This document shows positions 4,984-5,276 of a stretch of 5,276 nt of DNA, piece by piece (the first letter of the stretch is position 1; the number at the start of each line of letters is the position of its first letter). Origin of the DNA: Natronohydrobacter sp. Lineage in GTDB: Bacteria; Pseudomonadota; Alphaproteobacteria; Rhodobacterales; Rhodobacteraceae. The DNA lies in NCBI GenBank assembly GCA_007117255.1, contig SKGU01000326.1, forward strand, positions 1 to 5,276, read 5' to 3'. The translations under genes were made by a program, and so were the position numbers. A model generated the notes under the pieces. The model did not search any database. It worked only from the letters and a program-made list of their open reading frames with translations, and was not told where the DNA came from.

Positions 4984-5276
4984 ATGGACGCCAACTTCGC
5001 TTCGATCTTTTATGAAATCGCCGTGCTGGTGCTTCTGGCAGCGGCCGTTGGTTTCGTGGGGCTGCTCTTGCGTCAACCGCTCGTCGTGGCCTTTATCGCG
5101 GTGGGTGTGCTGGCGGGGCCGGATGCGCTGGGGCTGGTTTCCTCGACGGAGTTCATCGAGACACTGAGCCAGATCTCAATCGCGGTCTTGCTGTTTCTTG
5201 TCGGCCTCAAGCTCGACGTGTCGCTGGTGCGCAATCTGGGCAAGGTCGCGGTCGCAACCGGTCTGGGCCAGGTCAC
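4984..5276 (+). CDS. cation:proton antiporter, CPA2/KefB-like, N-terminal part
   Basis: The reading frame opens with ATG at 4984 and runs off the window, giving 97 residues and two spare bases. It is an integral inner-membrane protein. Hydrophobic segments lie at about 8-29, 33-51 and 63-78, with another starting near 85. The pattern RQPLVVAFIAVGVLAGPDALGL (split across 30-51) followed by ISIAVLLFLVGLKLD (64-78) is typical of CPA2-family Na+/H+ or K+/H+ antiporters such as KefB/KefC and YbaL. The full protein would normally have some 12 membrane segments, sometimes with a cytosolic TrkA-N domain, but this part is outside the window. Ion specificity cannot be told. The start is supported by GAG/AGAG at 4975-4979. 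It lies 61 bp after pyrE on the same strand, with no functional link to pyrimidine synthesis evident. Confidence 0.85.
   Translation, partial: MDANFASIFYEIAVLVLLAAAVGFVGLLLRQPLVVAFIAVGVLAGPDALGLVSSTEFIETLSQISIAVLLFLVGLKLDVSLVRNLGKVAVATGLGQV

Noticed and set aside
1..5276. CRISPR array, tRNA or rRNA gene, insertion sequence, prophage or toxin-antitoxin pair
   Set aside because: I saw no regularly spaced repeats, no cloverleaf candidate, no transposase or integrase motif and no small paired genes. The window reads as core chromosome.

Overview
This window looks like ordinary chromosome from an alphaproteobacterium, most likely Rhodobacterales/Rhodobacteraceae. The evidence is G+C of roughly 60% by eye, protein signatures close to those I remember from that order (RsmA, PyrC, and PyrE with its EDLTTDGGS loop), two Rhodobacterales-type proteins of unknown function, and an intergenic motif (CATCTTGCCAAAAATACT) that I associate with that group. 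These assignments come from recognition of sequence, not from a database search. There is no sign of a mobile element, CRISPR array, rRNA or tRNA.

Layout. (1) 1-849, plus strand: rsmA (16S rRNA dimethyladenosine transferase). Its ATG overlaps a possible upstream stop codon in an ATGA arrangement. (2) 837-1832, minus strand: an exported protein of unknown function whose last 13 bases overlap the end of rsmA. A compact GC hairpin sits in the overlap. (3) 1833-2153: a 321-bp divergent intergenic region with palindromes, weak promoter candidates and a repeated decamer (TTGCACGAAA and near matches). It is the most regulatory-looking stretch of the window. (4) 2154-3089, plus strand: a 311-residue protein resembling an alpha/beta-hydrolase-fold family, but with glycine where the nucleophilic serine would be expected. 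(5) 3138-4172 pyrC and 4260-4922 pyrE, plus strand: two de novo pyrimidine enzymes. A short inverted repeat overlaps the pyrC ribosome-binding site. (6) 4984-end, plus strand: the first 97 residues of a membrane cation:proton antiporter (CPA2/KefB-like), cut by the window edge.

How the genes work together. PyrC makes dihydroorotate from N-carbamoyl-L-aspartate. After oxidation to orotate by PyrD (not in the window), PyrE adds the ribose phosphate to give OMP. The 311-residue gene, pyrC and pyrE run in the same direction with 48- and 87-bp gaps and could share transcripts. RsmA acts in small-subunit ribosome maturation and is unrelated. I do not see a clearly new multi-gene system. The best leads are the repeated decamer in the divergent intergenic region, the apparently nucleophile-less hydrolase-like protein, and the possible translation-control hairpin at pyrC.
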